From Brachyhypopomus gauderio (lineage: Eukaryota; Chordata; Actinopteri; Gymnotiformes; Hypopomidae), in NCBI RefSeq assembly GCF_052324685.1, contig NC_135212.1, positions 4,043,205 through 4,107,204 on the forward strand: a stretch of DNA of 64,000 nucleotides, written 5' to 3'. Both the position numbers and the translations under genes were made by a program. Under the pieces are notes generated by a model. It had not been told where the DNA came from. It made no database searches and saw only the letters and a list, made by a program, of their open reading frames with translations. Of this stretch, positions 11,458 through 21,900 are shown piece after piece; position 1 is the stretch's first letter, and the number at the start of each line of letters is the position of its first letter.

Positions 11458-11834
11458 CTCTGTAGACGCTCAGCGTCCACACCGTTTAAAGCACTGTGAA
11501 GCTGCGGGACTGAGTGAGAGGAAAGCCGCGTCGTTACCAGTGATAAGAAGCTGATTCTGAACAAAAGTTGAGCGCATTGTAGCGCATATTTAGTCAATGA
11601 CATGTACACACAACAGTATATGTTTGATCACTTATTTTTTGACATTTTAGGGGAAGCTGAGCTTCCCTTGCAGTCTTAGAGCAATCGCCACTGCTGTATT
11701 GAACCAGTTATCCCTCTGCTTTAATTGTGTATTGCTAGCTACATGCCAAGTGTATTTCTAAGGCAGTTTTATTTTGTGTAATACAAATAGCCAACTTAGC
11801 TAGCTAGCTAACAAACCATGTAAACAATGCAAAT

Positions 11835-11996
11835 GTCAGACTTATAAATAACTAGCTAGCTAGGTTAACTAGCTAGCTGGTTATTTGTTTTACCATAATT
11901 CATAGTATTTGGAGCATCCAGCTGCCTAAATGCGTTGATATCGTGAAAAAATAAACATGAAACGGACCCTACTGACAGCCAATCACAATTCACATC
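11835..11996 (-). repeat. Right arm of the long-range inverted repeat
   Basis: Reverse-complement match to 1260-1401. Homology may extend to about 11790 into the portion that is inverted in the left copy. It lies about 10.4 kb from the left arm. Confidence 0.7.
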
Positions 11997-12052
11997 TGCC
12001 ATTTTAAAACCGCTGATCGGTTTTGATAAAGATCACTCTGCCATGGCATAAT

Positions 12053-12583
12053 CAGGGGCGCAGATGGCACTGGGGACGGGGGGGACATGTCCCCTCCAGA
12101 TTTATATTGACCCCATCTGAAATCTAGCATCTACAAGCATAAACGTATATATTCAGGGCTCTCAAGTTTTGGATTCATGTCAAAGTGTGAGAGTTGTTGA
12201 CGGGGGGTGGCGAACGGCGGGGGCGGGGTGGCGAACGTTAATTGTTGAGCAGGGGGGGTGGCGAACGTGAGTTGTTGAGCGGGGGGGGGGGGGGGGGGGG
12301 GGGGCGACCGTGAGTTGTTGAGCGGGGGCGGGGGGGGGCAACGTAAGTTGTTGAGCGGGGTGGGGGTTTGTATATCGCGATCGATCGCCAGTGGAGGGCG
12401 ACATAGATATGGATCGGTGGTAAATAAACTAGATTTTTTTTTCTCGCCGTGTGAAATCAGAAGTGTGAGCGTGTGAAGATGGTCAAATGCGTGTGTCACA
12501 CGCTCAATGCGTGACACTTGAGAGCCCAGTATATATTGTACAGCTTGGTCCCCCTCACTTCAGAATTTCCATCTGCGCCGATG
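12053..12583. mobile_element. hAT-type MITE, outer layer
   Basis: Ends CAGGGGCGCAGATGG and CCATCTGCGCCGATG form an imperfect terminal inverted repeat. It is flanked by an exact 8-bp duplication GGCATAAT at 12045-12052 and 12584-12591. Only about 150 bp belong to it; the remainder is a second MITE. Confidence 0.85.
12154..12529. mobile_element. hAT-type MITE nested in the previous one, with G-rich core
   Basis: Terminal repeats CAGGGCTCTCAAG / CTTGAGAGCCCAG with exact 8-bp duplication TATATATT at 12146-12153 and 12530-12537. The interior (about 12186-12365) is a tandem array around GTTGTTGAGCGGGGG, with a homopolymer of more than 20 G. The proline-rich ORFs on the minus strand here are products of this array. 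Confidence 0.87.
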
Positions 12584-12766
12584 GGCATAATGACTTCCTG
12601 CATGGTCTTAAAGGAATGATGCAACACTGGTCTGTGCCAGTGGTGAGCTCTTCATTAAGTGTTTACTTTCGTGGTGTGTGAGAGTTTGATGTGTGGACCA
12701 CCACACCATATCAGATGCCGAGTGACATGCGGGGCATCTCTTGATCGTCAATTACTGTGAGAGCTG

Positions 12767-12914
<148 letters not shown>

Positions 12915-13008
12915 CCCAGATAGCATACGATGCTGGGCCAAATGTGGCAGTATGCCGGCAGATCTGGCTGAATGTCAGCAAAGGCAACACGGTATTGGGC
13001 CATTTGTG

Positions 13009-13232
13009 GCCCACTGCTGGTCTACCGCAATTTTTCAGAAGTGCAGTTTTATTTTGGCCCAGTTACGGCATTAAGCTGGCAGATCTGCATAAACGTCAGC
13101 AACTGCAGCACAGTTGGGCTAACCCCAACCCTAACCCAGCACAGTTGGGCTACTTCTGGCCCACTGCTGGTCTACCGGAAGTTTTCAGTTGTGCTGTTTC
13201 AGTCTGACATTAAACAAGCAGATCTGCATAAA
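13009..13232. repeat. Two diverged copies of a GGCCCACTGCTGGTCTACCG repeat
   Basis: 13009-13091 and 13155-13232 share CCCACTGCTGGTCTACCG at the start and GCAGATCTGCATAAA at the end. The upstream 12915-13008 has related TGGGCCAAATGTGGC-type sequence. No coding potential. Confidence 0.7.
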
Positions 13233-13638
13233 TGAATCTGTTGCTTGCAGTAGACATTTACTTTTAATATATATATATTATTTATTGGCAAGACCTATCT
13301 GTATCTATGACCAAATTAGGTACATTTATGTAAATATGTTACATGGTAAAACTTTACAAAAATTTGCATTAATTATCAGCATTTAAGACAAATAATGAAT
13401 TGCAACATTGCTTAACGGATCCCTAATATAATAATAATGTTCAGATTACATATTATCACATTGTAAGATGCATAATTTATATATATATATAATTTGTGTT
13501 TCCGAAAGTTGCCCATTTTACTCTATATTAGAGTAATACATTAGTGAAGCTGTCTTGTGGTCCTCAAAGCAACATGGGGGCGTGACATATATGGGGTGGG
13601 GGAGGGGTGGAGCGGGACGGTCGTTGAGTGAACCGGTC

Positions 13639-13749
13639 TGGGGTGGGTTTCCCGAAAAGTTCGTAGCGCTAAGTACTTCGTAACCTCGTATGAAACGTAT
13701 GAGGTTAAGAAGTACTTAGCGCTAAGAACGTTTCGGGAAACCCACCCCT
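13639..13749. mobile_element. Palindromic (foldback) MITE
   Basis: Two arms of about 52 nt, GGGGTGGGTTTCCCGAAA...TACTTCGTAACC and its near-perfect reverse complement, separated by about 5 nt. The whole can fold into one hairpin. This TTTCCCGAAA hairpin is a familiar fish MITE type; the superfamily is not assigned. Confidence 0.85.
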
Positions 13750-14572
13750 GAACCTGCTTCATCCTGAGGAGAGCAGCGCCACCAATGCGGGAAAAACAAG
13801 TCAAGCCAACCTCATATGGTGAGTAAAGTTTCTTTTTTCTTATAAAATCATATGTGCTTCTTTTCTTGTTTAGGTAAAATATATTTGTATGTGTCTTTAA
13901 GTTGATGTGACTAATAGTTAAAAAGCGTCAGAAGGTGCTAGTTAACGTTAGCGTATTCAGAACTAGCTAACGTTAGCAACGTTATCCGACATTTTTTCCA
14001 CTTCACGGTGGTTCTGCTTACTGGTGTAATCTGGAATTTACTGCATATTTTTATATTTTCCCTGTCCGATGAACAACGTGTAATGTTATTTTTCTCTTCT
14101 AACAAGGCCCCATATAATTTACACAGGAAAGGAACATTTGAATGGCTAGCTGGCTATTGCTGCGGTTAGCTGATTTTTTAATATACACAAGATGCGGCTC
14201 GTGCGCGTATTACAAAATACTATGGAGATATTGTTTTTAACATTGTAAAGCGACCTTGAGTTTGTGAAAGATATATAAATAAACTTATTATTATTGCAAG
14301 TTATTTATTTGTATGGTAATTAGCTCAGAAAAAAAGTATTTATGAGTGATCTTTGTTTTTTAGGAGACTGTTGTCTTGGCTCCTTAACCTATATCCTTTT
14401 GTGTTTGTTACGAACATGGGTGGGCTAAATGTGAGTAGTAGCCATTAAGCTACATCATCTCTGAACTATGATAAAATTGAGAAATGGATAAAATATTCCT
14501 CACTTATCATCTTGATCATCTAATTTACTATATAACTTGGTCTACTACTACTTGAACTGCACATTTAACACT

Positions 14573-16098
14573 GAGGTAGAAGTCATTCCAGCTGCTTGAG
14601 TGAAAGATGGCATTTGCTACTGGCCTCCTTATAAATGATACTGAGAGCAGTCAAATCTCAAGAGCAACCACAAGACTCATGGATCCCATACAGCATTCGT
14701 GTTATCTACACAGCAAGTAAGTATACAGCGTGTTTTGATTACAACACTATAATCGTGTCCTCGTGATTTTAAGTAACAATGGTGCAAAATAACATTTTTG
14801 TCATATGTTATTGATGCACAGTAATCCAGTATCAATATATTTATTGAAACATTTATGATTGAACTTCACTTAAGCTATGCTATGCTGGAGTGCTCACGCA
14901 AGTGTTTAATAGTTAAAGGAATTCCTATATATTTTTAAATGTCTGGGTACATGTGGATAGTGCCTTAGACATAAAGTGCCTGCCTGCTTTACAGAACAAT
15001 ACAGCCTCACAGTTTATGGTGGCTGAAGTTTGTCTTTTAATTATTAGGTGATTACAGTGCTGCTAGAAGAAAACTACCTGAAGCTGTGGAGCACACAGAT
15101 ATACAAACTGAGGAAGAAGACCAACCTAGACCCAAAAGAAGAAGGTAAGTGACCTGTGGTTGGTTTCAACAGGTGACCAGCATCAAAATGTGTATCTCCA
15201 CTTTTGGGGATTTTGACTTTTTTGCATCATGTGATAGTCATGTTTGCATAATGTTGTGTGCATTGCAATATTTTGAGCAAAACTGTGCTCTTACCCTGCT
15301 AATTGAACCTTCACACTCTGCTCTTACTGATGCAATGTGCAATTAATGAAGATTGGCCACTTAATATGTACGGTAGGTATTTTTGAAATGAATGAAAATG
15401 TATATTATACATTGTACTTTCAGATTTGCACCTTGGGTCTTGCTGGTGGAGGTGACATCAGGGAGACTGTTTGGGCTGGAATTAAGCGAACATTTTCAAC
15501 AGTGTGGCCAAAAGGATCAACTGGCGAGGAGTCAATGGAAAAATGCCATTTCAGAGACTGCATCTGAAATCAGTACTGATTGGTAAGAGTTAATTTCTGA
15601 ATTTTTAAGTGTGTACTCACACTAGGCAGTCTGTACCATGATCGAGCATTTTTGATTCTCAAAGTCCAGTTTGTTTGACTAGTGTGATCACTCTGCAGCC
15701 AAAGGCAGTGCTGAATTAATGTTTATAATCATCATCATGAAATATTGGCATCTGCCATAAAAAACCTTTATTTTACTTACATAAAATAAAGTAAATGTAA
15801 GTAAACTGCATTTTAATTTTATTTGCATTTTTTCGGATTTGTTTTTGTACATTTTTTATATGCCTTAGGCTGAAAATGCAGAATGAGATTTGTGTCTGTG
15901 GGCAAAGCAGTGAACATTAAAAGTCTGTATTTTTAAATTGAACATGGTCTTTGTTTGATTTATGATATTGAATTTTGTAGATGCTATACGGAGGAATCCC
16001 ATCATAGCCAAAGCAACTGATTTGGATGTTGAACGGTGTATGAAGCGGTGGCTTCAACTCGCAGGGGACCATGAAGGAGGAAGACGAGCTCGAATGAG
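14573..16098 (+). pseudogene. Decayed DUF4806-type multi-exon gene
   Basis: Four exon-like blocks with consensus splice sites: about 14573-14716, 15048-15144, 15424-15582 and 15981-16098. The first encodes EVEVIPAA, then a stop where the family has Trp, then VKDGICYWPPYK and another stop, followed after a frame change by WIPYSIRVIYTA. The second gives DYSAARRKLPEAVEHTDIQT. The third encodes GGGDIRETVWAGIKRTFS and, after a frame change, AKRINWRGVNGK. The fourth encodes AIRRNPIIAKATDLDVERC and WLQLAGDHEGGRRARM. This matches from memory the fish DUF4806 proteins often found near transposons. Stops and frame changes mean it is not functional. An upstream non-coding exon ending at a GGTGAGTAAAG donor near 13818 is possible. 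The ordered splice sites suggest it arose by DNA duplication, not retroposition. Confidence 0.7.
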
Positions 16099-16360
16099 GT
16101 ACACAGATTTCAGTTGTGCATTACTTCCAGTGTATCTTGTCAGGCAAGAACATAAGTCCATTAAACAGAAGTTACAATTTAAATTGATTACTATCACATC
16201 ATACTCGATGTAACTTTAAAGTTGTGTTGTTAGGTTGCATATTATGGACAAGGACCCCAGAAATTGTTATTTTCTTCTTAGGTGTGTCTAAAGAACCATG
16301 TTCTATGCTTCTTTGTTGAATTAATTTCTCTTTTTTGTTTGTTTTTAGATTCCAGGGTAC

Positions 16361-16613
16361 CCGCGGGTCCTTAAAAAGTCTTAAAATGTCTTAAATTTAG
16401 TTTTCCATATTCAAGGCCTAAAAATGTCTTAAAATGTCTGGAATTTTATGAGGGGAGGCATTAAATTATTATAAGTGTGTGTTGTTCAGTTGTTCTGGCG
16501 CGATATGAACTTTGCCGAATCTAGCGCTAGGACCATGCAGAAAATAACCGCTCCAGGGTCCTAGTGCTAGATTCGGCAAAGTTCATATCTGAACAACACA
16601 CACTTATAATAAT
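16361..16613. repeat. Repeat-derived hairpin region
   Basis: 16361-16455 carries GCGGGTCCTTAAAAAGTCTT-type sequence common in fish repeats. 16465-16533 and 16558-16613 are inverted arms sharing ATTATTATAAGTGTGTGTTG and ATATGAACTTTGCCGAATCT. The left arm has a 13-nt insertion at about 16490-16502. Confidence 0.8.
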
Positions 16614-18120
16614 GTTTGAATACTTATGAATGTTTACAAATGTTTAAAATGTTTTTAAAATACACTATGAATCAACACATACTTATTACATGATTTACAT
16701 GATTTATACATTAGCAAGTTTAACTTAATGCAATTGTTTTATTCCTATATTGCATCTGTATTTATTTTTATTCTTTCATTATCATTTTATTTTTATTATA
16801 AATCTTATGTAATTTTTGACAGTTCTTCATTTGCATTTAAATGTGTACACATTAGAATAAAAATATGAAATTAAAATTCTTGTTTTTCAGTTACTTTAAA
16901 TGATTCAGTACATCTGTTATTTACATGGTGAAGTACTTAAATTGAACTGCACTTAAATTTATTTACAGCTTAAATGTTAGTGTATTTATAATACTAATGC
17001 AAATAGTTTTCATCTGGGCCATTAATGGGCCAAATGGTTCAAATCCGGCTGAGTTCTGGTAATGTGTTTTTTACCAATGAGACCAAGCCCTTCTAGACTT
17101 GACCAAAGTGGACAAACAAAAGCCATGGACCTGTTCTGATTTATGTGGAGTACTGCCTCAAACCAACGTCCCTCCTTCATGCAAAGGTCCAGGCTCCTAA
17201 CGAGAACCACTTTATGTGTGACTGACACCAAAATGCACTGTGTGTCCATAACAGTTCGAACTTGGCATCAAATGCCTCTGGTACAATGTACAGACCAAGT
17301 ACTGAGGTGTGTAAGTAATTCAACATTTCCTTCTGAACATGTTAAAAATTGACAAGAAGAAAAAAGAAAGGAGGAAACAATGTTAAAGTAAAACACAATA
17401 GCACCTACTTCAAGTTCACCTTACATCTGTTTTGTAGTGATAGTTTTGTATAACAGATCAGTCAAATAAAGAGAAAACAATCAAGATTCTCCTGTGTTTT
17501 ACTTACTCATCGCCCACCACGACGCACTTTATAGCTTGCATTTTGATTAACGGTGAACTTCTGACGCCCTTTGATTAAACTTTGTAAAGGTGCAACACAG
17601 GAAACAAGACTGCCGCTTTAGCGAGGCTGTCAGTGTCTCTACCCACCCACTCTCCTGCTCTTCTAGTGCTGCGCGCTTTCGATCTGCCCAGTCTTGCGAA
17701 TGGGAGTTTGTGAAACTCTCAACGCACATCTACGGACTGGCTGATCTCAGGTCAGCGCAAAAAGAGTCACTTCCACCAGCACCCAAAGTGGTTCATGTAT
17801 CAGGAATTAACCGCGCGCATTAAGTATTGTGTCAGGTGCACGCGTTCATGGTAACTTTTCTGCACTTCCGGGTGTCCGCCACAAGAGGGCAGTAGACAAC
17901 AATATATTCGACAATGTACTTGAGCGCTTACAAAAATCATATAGCACTTCCTCAACAGAAGGAAACATTCTGGATATGAAAGAACAGCATAAAATCTGCT
18001 ATTTAGGTTTATAAATATGAACATAAATTATGAGCCTTCAGTTCAGTATTGAAGTTCAACAATACCGTTCAATATTAAAGTTATGATAATTTAATATAGC
18101 AGTGAAGTGATTGAGTATAT
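16614..18120. other. AT-rich spacer upstream of cyth4
   Basis: No exon, RNA gene or clear mobile element recognised. Short ORFs here have no family resemblance. Confidence 0.5.
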
Positions 18121-18138
18121 TTTGTAGGTCAGTGTGTG

Positions 18139-18226
18139 TGTGCAAGAGAGAGAGAGAGAGAGAGAGAGAGTGAGAGAGAGAGAGAGAACGAGAGAGAGAG
18201 AGCGAGAGAGTGAGAGAGAGAGAGAG
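18139..18226. repeat. (GA)n microsatellite
   Basis: Long AG run with a few interruptions, about 0.6 kb upstream of the cyth4 start. Confidence 0.97.
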
Positions 18227-18823
18227 CAGTGTTGGTTCCCGGTGTTACCCTATTGTTCATTCGCATCACTCTATTGGTCGCACGTTTACATGAACGTCCC
18301 TTGGCTGTATAGTCGGACAGTGAGAGTTGAGCCATGAAGGTAAGCAAACATTTTGCTGACGTTTTTTCTGCACATTTGATGTTGCTTTGAAACAATACAC
18401 ATAAAAAGTGTCCAATATCATATATACTATATAAAGACTAGCTATATAACACATATTGTATGACCTATACAATTCTAAGACGAATATACTAACTTATTAT
18501 ATATGAAATGTGTAAAGGGTCATTTGCATAGTCTTGTATTCTATTGCTTGCTTTCTGCTGTACCACTGTATAATTCTGATCATGTAGAAAAGATAGTTTT
18601 GTTCATGTAACTGTTTGCACCCATTAGGCTTATCAAATTCATTTGTATCCTTCATCAAGAAATGTACTGTTAAACAGAAGAGGGAATGCGTTTACGTGGA
18701 AGTGAAGACAGTTCTGACTATGTGATTTATAGTCAAAAGCTGAGCTTGTACACTAACCCTTCCAGGAGAAACCACAGAGGCTCAAATAGTGCTTCTTCAT
18801 AACCAAGGCATTATGATGTGGTG

Positions 18824-18832
18824 ATATAAATA
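18824..18832 (+). promoter_or_regulatory. cyth4: Candidate TATA element of cyth4
   Basis: ATATAAATA lies 85 bp upstream of the cyth4 ATG, at a spacing compatible with a start of transcription around 18855 and a short 5' UTR. Inference from position only; other first exons are possible. Confidence 0.4.
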
Positions 18833-18916
18833 CATCGGGGAGATTTCTCAGCAGCAGGGCTACTTTAAGTGGCTGGAGTTCCTGTGAGTCGACAGTCCCT
18901 CTCCTGATCGTCCAGA

Positions 18917-21900
18917 ATGGGCTCCAAGAGAAAAGACAGTTTCCTTTGGGGAAAAGGTGAGCTAGAAATCTTAACCAACCTCTGTCGACTTCTAGGAGAA
19001 ATCACATAACGTGTACATAATGTCCAGGTGGGACAGGTCAGGTTTGGGTGATATCCTGAACAGGAAGTGAGGTGATTGACCTGGAAGCAATACAGTGGGA
19101 CACCTCAGGCTAAGTGGCTCAGTGCCCTGGGCACTGCTTTCCATTTTGAGTACACTAGAGTTTGTTATAGAGTTTGGAATTGAGTTTGAGTTAGAGTTTG
19201 GAATAGAGTTTAGAGTTTGGAACATACCTCTCCCCTTGGCCCTTGGCCTGCATTTGACATACAATAATAATATTGTAAAAAATCTATATTATATTATAAT
19301 ATAATATTATAATAAATAATAAATTAAGATGTTGGTTACCATTATAAAGTGCACATCTGTGTCCCTCTTATGAGTGCAATTCTCATGTAATGTTCTCAAC
19401 TCAAGTGTGAGGAGACGTGAGATGTCTTAACAAACTCGCCTTTGCTTTAGACAGCTCTGAATGACATTCTTACAATACGCCAGTTAACTCACTATAACGT
19501 GTTTATGAAAAAAGAGTGTAGGTGAGAATCAAGTGTGGTTCTGAAGTGGGAATCGCAGTAAAGGCAGCAGAGTTCAGAACTGAGCTGAGCCGGGCTCGAT
19601 GGCATGGAGCCCACAGTCCTCTTGCCCCATTCATGTCCTTCTGATTGCAAGAGGCTACTATGCTAACACACTAATGTCTTCCTAAGCTCCTCCAGATTGT
19701 ATCCGGGCAGAAAAGAAGCAGACTGAGACCAACCGGATGAACAAGAATAACATTCTAGGTGACATTCAGGTACACACAGCTCCTCGTGCACAACATTGGG
19801 GTCTAATACTTTGGCTTGCGACATTTAAATGAACAATGAAAGTTTTGTGCGCTACACTTTCACGTGGTGAATGAAGACCCCAGTTAACTTGATACGGAAA
19901 CAAAAGAAAGGAGCGACCACATAGTTACGAAGTTTCGCAATAGCATCTGTTTCTGGGGTTTCGCATCTTTGGACGTTGGTGTGCCGTGCGGGCGATTTGA
20001 CACTTTGATCATCCGTCACCACCGTCTGTAGCTATGCCAACGGCCAGCACCATTCACTCTCGTGCCTTCATTGTGTCTGACAGAAACTCCGGATGGAAAT
20101 CGAGAACGTTCTGACGGAGATCCACACAATGGAGTCGAACAAGGAGAAGTGAGTATCGGTTCATTGGCCAGCTGCAGAAACAGAGGCCAATCTGAGCATC
20201 AGTTCAAGGTCAATAAATTAGGGGCCCTTATTTCAAGGGCTTTTCAGTACTTTGCTTGAACGTTGAAACCTCCACTTACATATGCACTCCACTAACAGAA
20301 GGACCATCAGGGTTAGGGAGATGAGGGGTGGTTTGAGGGGTGATGCTGGGATGGGCGTGGATGATGTCTGTAACTGTAAAACGCACGTTGGGTTTAGGTC
20401 CACAACAAGATGCAACCAATCTGAAGTGTGTCTCGGTAGCTTCAGTACATATTCAGTACATATTCAGTACATGTTCAGTACATGTTCAGTACATGTTCAG
20501 TACATGTTCAGTACATATTCAGTACATATTCAGTACATATTCAGTACATGTTCAGTACATATTCAGTACATGTTCAGTACATGTTCAGTACATATTCAGT
20601 ACATGTTCAGTACATATTCAGTACATATTCAGTACATGTTCAGTACATATTCAGTACATGTTCAGTACATATTCAGTACATATTCAGTACATGTTCAGTA
20701 CATGTTCAGTACATGTTCAGTACATATTCAGTACATATTCAGTACATATTCAGTACATGTTCAGTACATGTTCAGTACATATTCAGTACATGTTCAGTAC
20801 ATATTCAGTACATATTCAGTACATGTTCAGTACATGTTCAGTACACATTCACCTGAGGTTGGGTTGTTCTGCTTTTGTGCTCTTTACTGTTTATCTGCAA
20901 ATTTGTGTTAGTGGGTTAGTGCACACATAAGATAAACAACAGTGTGTATTTACAGCGTGTGAATAAATATATATACACGCATCACATTACGGATCTCATG
21001 CATTGCCTTGCAGTTCCGGATATAGCCTATAAGGGGGGAGTGTGTGTCTTGCTTCTCGCACATATCACTGTAAGCATGTGGGTGTTTCCTGTTTCTCTTG
21101 TATACTGCTTTTACAAGAAGGAAATGTACCACAAATAGGCCACTATCAAGAGGGAATGTAGATTAAACAGAAGCAGAAAATTATGCAAGACATTGTGTGA
21201 AGGCGTCCACTACACACACGGGCACAACCACACAAATCCGTAGCTCAGGGAGTCTCTGACGATGGCATAGATGTCACTAGATAAGCACAAACACAAGCTG
21301 CAGTGGTGTACGGAGCCGTTCACACACTCCCCGTTACCACAGTAACCTTGTTAGCCTTTTTATTGGTCTTACTCTGTAAATTGTGTTTTCCATTAGTAAG
21401 AATGTCATAAGGACAAAAAGGTTCCAGTGTGGAAAGAAGAAGTTTAACATGGACCCGATAAAGGCAAGTGTCTGACCTAAAGTTCAACAAAGAGTTAAAT
21501 ACAAGGTTATCCCAAATGAAACACAAAGCCCTCAGTAATGTTCTGTCTTGCAATTACTGGCAATTAGAAAGGAAGAGACATATAAAATTGAGAAGAAAAT
21601 AATCAGAGAGAGAGAGAGAGAGAGAGGCAAGCAAGCAAGCAAACGACAACCACATCCTGTCTTCCAAAAAATAGACACGTTAAAACCACATAGAGAACTT
21701 GCCCTATATTTGACAGGACTGTATTTAAGAAAGTATTGCGTCAAATAAGTACTACTCATCAACAGTGCATGAGTATATTGGAATAATGAAGGTTCTCTTA
21801 AGGAAAGATGCCTGCCAGTTTTCCCAGTCATGAACATACTGCTGTATTAGAAAAGGTCGATCTGCACTGTAGGATATGGAGTATGTGTTGAGGATGTGAA

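Larger units (their letters stand above)
9995..11693. mobile_element. hAT-type non-autonomous element (outer layer)
   Basis: Terminal inverted repeats begin CAGTGGCGGATGCTGG on the left and CAGTGGCGATTGCTC on the right (reverse complement). Sub-terminal AAGCTCAATTTCGG and AAGCTCAGCTTCCCC also correspond. The element is flanked by an exact 8-bp target duplication CTGTATTG at 9987-9994 and 11694-11701, the hallmark of hAT transposition. No transposase is encoded. About 680 bp are its own; the rest is a second hAT element inserted at 10449. Confidence 0.88.

Noticed and set aside
17022..17070. B-box-like GGTTCAAATCC, possible tRNA or SINE
   Set aside because: No A box at proper spacing and no cloverleaf; it resembles the GGGCCAAATGTGGC repeat at 12.9 kb.
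20282..20930. Plus-strand ORFs of 124-209 codons in the cyth4 intron
   Set aside because: Product of the 11-bp TTCAGTACATR repeat; the spliced cyth4 frame bypasses it.
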